Below are positions 44,351 to 45,625 of a stretch of DNA of 45,625 nt, piece after piece. Positions within the stretch are counted from its first letter, which is position 1. Each line of letters opens with the position of its first letter. The notes beneath the pieces were generated by a model, which had not been told where the DNA came from, did not search any database, and saw only the letters and a program-made list of their open reading frames with translations. The position numbers were made by a program, and so were the translations under genes. Source of the stretch: Chthoniobacter flavus (lineage in GTDB: Bacteria > Verrucomicrobiota > Verrucomicrobiia > Chthoniobacterales > Chthoniobacteraceae); contig CAMAUX010000044.1 in NCBI GenBank assembly GCA_945861435.1, positions 1 to 45,625 on the forward strand. The letters run 5' to 3'.

Positions 44351-44422
44351 CCCACTCACAGGCTTTATCGAGTTCATCGGTTTGAAAATGTTCATAGAGT
44401 TCGTCGCGTTCTCAGGTTTCAA

Positions 44423-44454
44423 AAATCTCTGCACTTCTAAATCTCTGCACTTCT
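44423..44454. repeat. Perfect 16-bp tandem duplication
   Basis: AAATCTCTGCACTTCT occurs twice in a row (44423-44438 and 44439-44454), in the gap between the two minus-strand secreted-protein genes. The GTG alternative start of the SUMF1 gene lies inside the first copy. Confidence 0.95.
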
Positions 44455-45087
44455 TTAAGGGTTCACCTGCGCTCCCCCACCAGATGACGGTGCCGCCATC
44501 ATCGGCTCCACCTTGAGAAAATACCGACCCCCGGCCGCCGCGCTCATCGGGTAACGCCGTTCCACGCTCAACCCGCTCCCGGTCACCGTCTCAAGGGCGT
44601 TCCAGCCCGCAAGATCAAGGCTCCCCAGCACCCGGTACCAACGCCCCAGCACCGTGGGAAAACTCAACACCAACTCCCCTTCACTGCGTCCCACCGAAGC
44701 CCTCAGAACCGAACGCGCGTCCCTAGGATCCGTCCCTGCCAGATACTCCAGCAAGTTACTGGCACCATCGCCGTCATCATCTGCGCTCAACGAGCGGTTC
44801 AACACCCCAAAGAAGCGCAACTCCCATGCATCCGGGACCCCATCCCTATCTCCGTCGAAGGGATAAAACCCCTCCACCACTCCCGCAGCCACGCCTGCAC
44901 CCTCCACCCCCGTGGTAAAAGGCGACCCGACCGAAGCGTGATTAAACCCACTCCCGAGGGGCGTGAACCCGCCTCCCGCATCAATTTGCGCGGAAGCCCC
45001 GTGGACCAGCGCCCATGCACCCCACGCCACCGCGGCCAGGAATCGCGACAGGCGAAACAAACGCAGTGAGGGGGAGGTAACAGCCAT
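44455..45087 (-). CDS. Secreted protein with calcium-binding (thrombospondin-3/dockerin-like) repeats
   Basis: 210 aa. Signal peptide at residues about 8-33 (LSRFLAAVAWGAWALVHGASAQ). Residues about 72-120 have two EF-like calcium loops, DGDRDGVPDAWE and DDDGDGASNLLEYLAGTDP, a pattern common in exported Verrucomicrobiota proteins. The rest (about 120-205) is a beta-sandwich-like tail (GRWYRVLGSLDLAGW). It is the first gene of a two-gene minus-strand unit with the SUMF1-domain gene. The function is unknown; calcium-stabilised surface or matrix protein is inferred. Confidence 0.8.
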   Translation of the reverse strand: MAVTSPSLRLFRLSRFLAAVAWGAWALVHGASAQIDAGGGFTPLGSGFNHASVGSPFTTGVEGAGVAAGVVEGFYPFDGDRDGVPDAWELRFFGVLNRSLSADDDGDGASNLLEYLAGTDPRDARSVLRASVGRSEGELVLSFPTVLGRWYRVLGSLDLAGWNALETVTGSGLSVERRYPMSAAAGGRYFLKVEPMMAAPSSGGGAQVNP

Positions 45088-45143
45088 AAGATTGGCGATG
45101 TGATTTCCGCGGGTAACGCAACCATGCCACCCACAAGTGGCAC

Positions 45144-45173
45144 TGTATATATAGTTAGCTAATACTGGGTCAA
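45144..45173 (-). promoter_or_regulatory. Predicted sigma70-type promoter for the minus-strand secreted-protein pair
   Basis: On the minus strand, TTGACC (45168-45173) precedes TATATA (45146-45151, 16-base spacer) or TATACA (45144-45149, 18-base spacer). This AT-rich island stands out in a GC-rich region. The predicted leader to the ATG at 45087 is about 50 bases. Confidence 0.6.
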
Positions 45174-45276
45174 AGCATCAAAAGGGAGAAGTCCGCCCCC
45201 CCTTTCCAGGCTCTCCGCAACACCGTCTCCCCCTCCGGTGTAGAGGCGTGCGTATCCCACCCGGCACCGCCCGTGA

Positions 45277-45481
45277 GTGCCAGAGTTCCAGAGCCCGTGC
45301 ACGCTTTCCGTCGGCGCCAACGCCACCATCTCCTCCGACGCGTGCTCGCTCACTCTCAGCGGCGCCAATGCCATCACCGGCTCCGGATTCACCCTCACCC
45401 TCGCTGGTTTCAGCAGCGGCAGCCTTGCGAGCGAACCACCAAGTCGGGGGCGAGCCGATGGGGGGCGAGCCGATGGGGACA
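45277..45481 (+). pseudogene. Fragment resembling an autotransporter-type beta-repeat protein
   Basis: This plus-strand frame encodes LSVGANATISSD, LTLSGANAITGSG and FTLTLAGFSSGSL, similar in pattern to the repeats of verrucomicrobial autotransporter-associated proteins. There is no start or signal peptide and the frame degenerates near 45440, where a direct repeat of GGGCGAGCCGATGGG-type units occurs. Immediately after comes the putative group II intron boundary. It may be a relic exon. Confidence 0.35.
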
Positions 45482-45484
45482 GGC

Positions 45485-45625
45485 GTGCGCCGGTGAATGC
45501 GGTGCTCAAGCGGGTGAAAGTCCCGTCTGCCGAGTTGGCTGTATGCGGCAGTGATGGGTCGGTAACTGCGTCGCCGTGAGGCGGGGTGGGGAGCAACCGA
45601 TCCAAGACAGCCAGGCCGTAATGAA
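45485..45625 (+). mobile_element. Putative group II intron, 5' end (truncated by window edge)
   Basis: The segment begins GTGCG, the consensus group II intron 5' splice site. It continues with structured RNA-like sequence: CGGG-TGAAAGT-CCCG, CTGCC...GGCAG, and a GCC-GTGA-GGC hairpin with a GNRA-type loop, as in domain I of bacterial introns. The reverse-transcriptase ORF would lie beyond base 45625. The call rests on this 5' end only. Confidence 0.5.

Noticed and set aside
45159-45605. Minus-strand open frame of about 148 codons at the right edge
   Set aside because: It spans the predicted promoter side, the putative intron end and the relic gene; no motif, and the plus-strand features explain the sequence better.

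Overview
The window looks like a chromosomal segment of a GC-rich Verrucomicrobiota-type bacterium. This is an inference: there is no rRNA or tRNA here to fix the taxonomy. The signs are very large secreted proteins built of Ig/cadherin-like repeats, LVIVD propeller repeats, a formylglycine-enzyme-fold (SUMF1-type) lipoprotein-like gene, a calcium-repeat secreted protein, a TPR/SPINDLY-type O-GlcNAc transferase, and sparse Shine-Dalgarno sites. Planctomycetota or Lentisphaerota remain possible.

Layout. 1-4971 is the 3' part of a giant surface protein with an exactly periodic 546-bp repeat. 5170-8568 encodes a TPR/GT41/GT-A glycosyltransferase fusion. 8689-29048 is a surface-polysaccharide locus. 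It encodes a CDP-3,6-dideoxyhexose route (RfbG, RfbH, an RmlC-like epimerase, an RfbJ-like reductase, and RfbF on the minus strand) and a GDP-colitose-like pair (ColC/Fcl-like reductase and ColD-like dehydratase). It also has a GNAT-aminotransferase fusion, a split transketolase, and an acyl-carrier-protein module (ACP, FkbH-like HAD protein, MaoC/SDR fusion, GNAT) with its own predicted promoter. Three probable glycosyltransferases complete it (GT10, a fucosyltransferase-like unknown, GT2). A VapBC-type toxin-antitoxin pair sits between two copies of the epimerase 5' end. The upstream copy is a scar in which the epimerase start is joined to the tail of a lost GT2 paralogue.

29319-34302 is a compact formate operon: an FNT channel, a NuoE/NuoF-fusion subunit, and a cysteine-type molybdenum formate dehydrogenase, joined by ATGA overlaps. 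34540-38267 is a three-gene ExbB/TolQ/MotA-like plus two ExbD/TolR-like membrane system of unknown role. The first protein carries a zinc ribbon and a hendecad-repeat tail. Its end is followed by a seven-unit 11-bp tandem repeat. Then come a secreted YtcJ-type amidohydrolase (minus), ComM/YifB (plus), and a minus-strand pair of secreted proteins with a good predicted promoter. The right edge holds what looks like the 5' end of a group II intron, after a fragment resembling an autotransporter-type repeat gene.

How it fits together. The locus can plausibly make two differently nucleotide-activated dideoxy sugars and an N-acylated 4-amino sugar whose acyl group comes from a dedicated ACP. Several pathway enzymes (RfbI/DdhD reductase, Gmd, ManC/ManB, flippase, polymerase) are not in the window and must lie elsewhere if the pathways are complete. 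The two strongest candidates for something undescribed are the ACP/FkbH sugar-acylation module and the three-gene ion-motive membrane complex.
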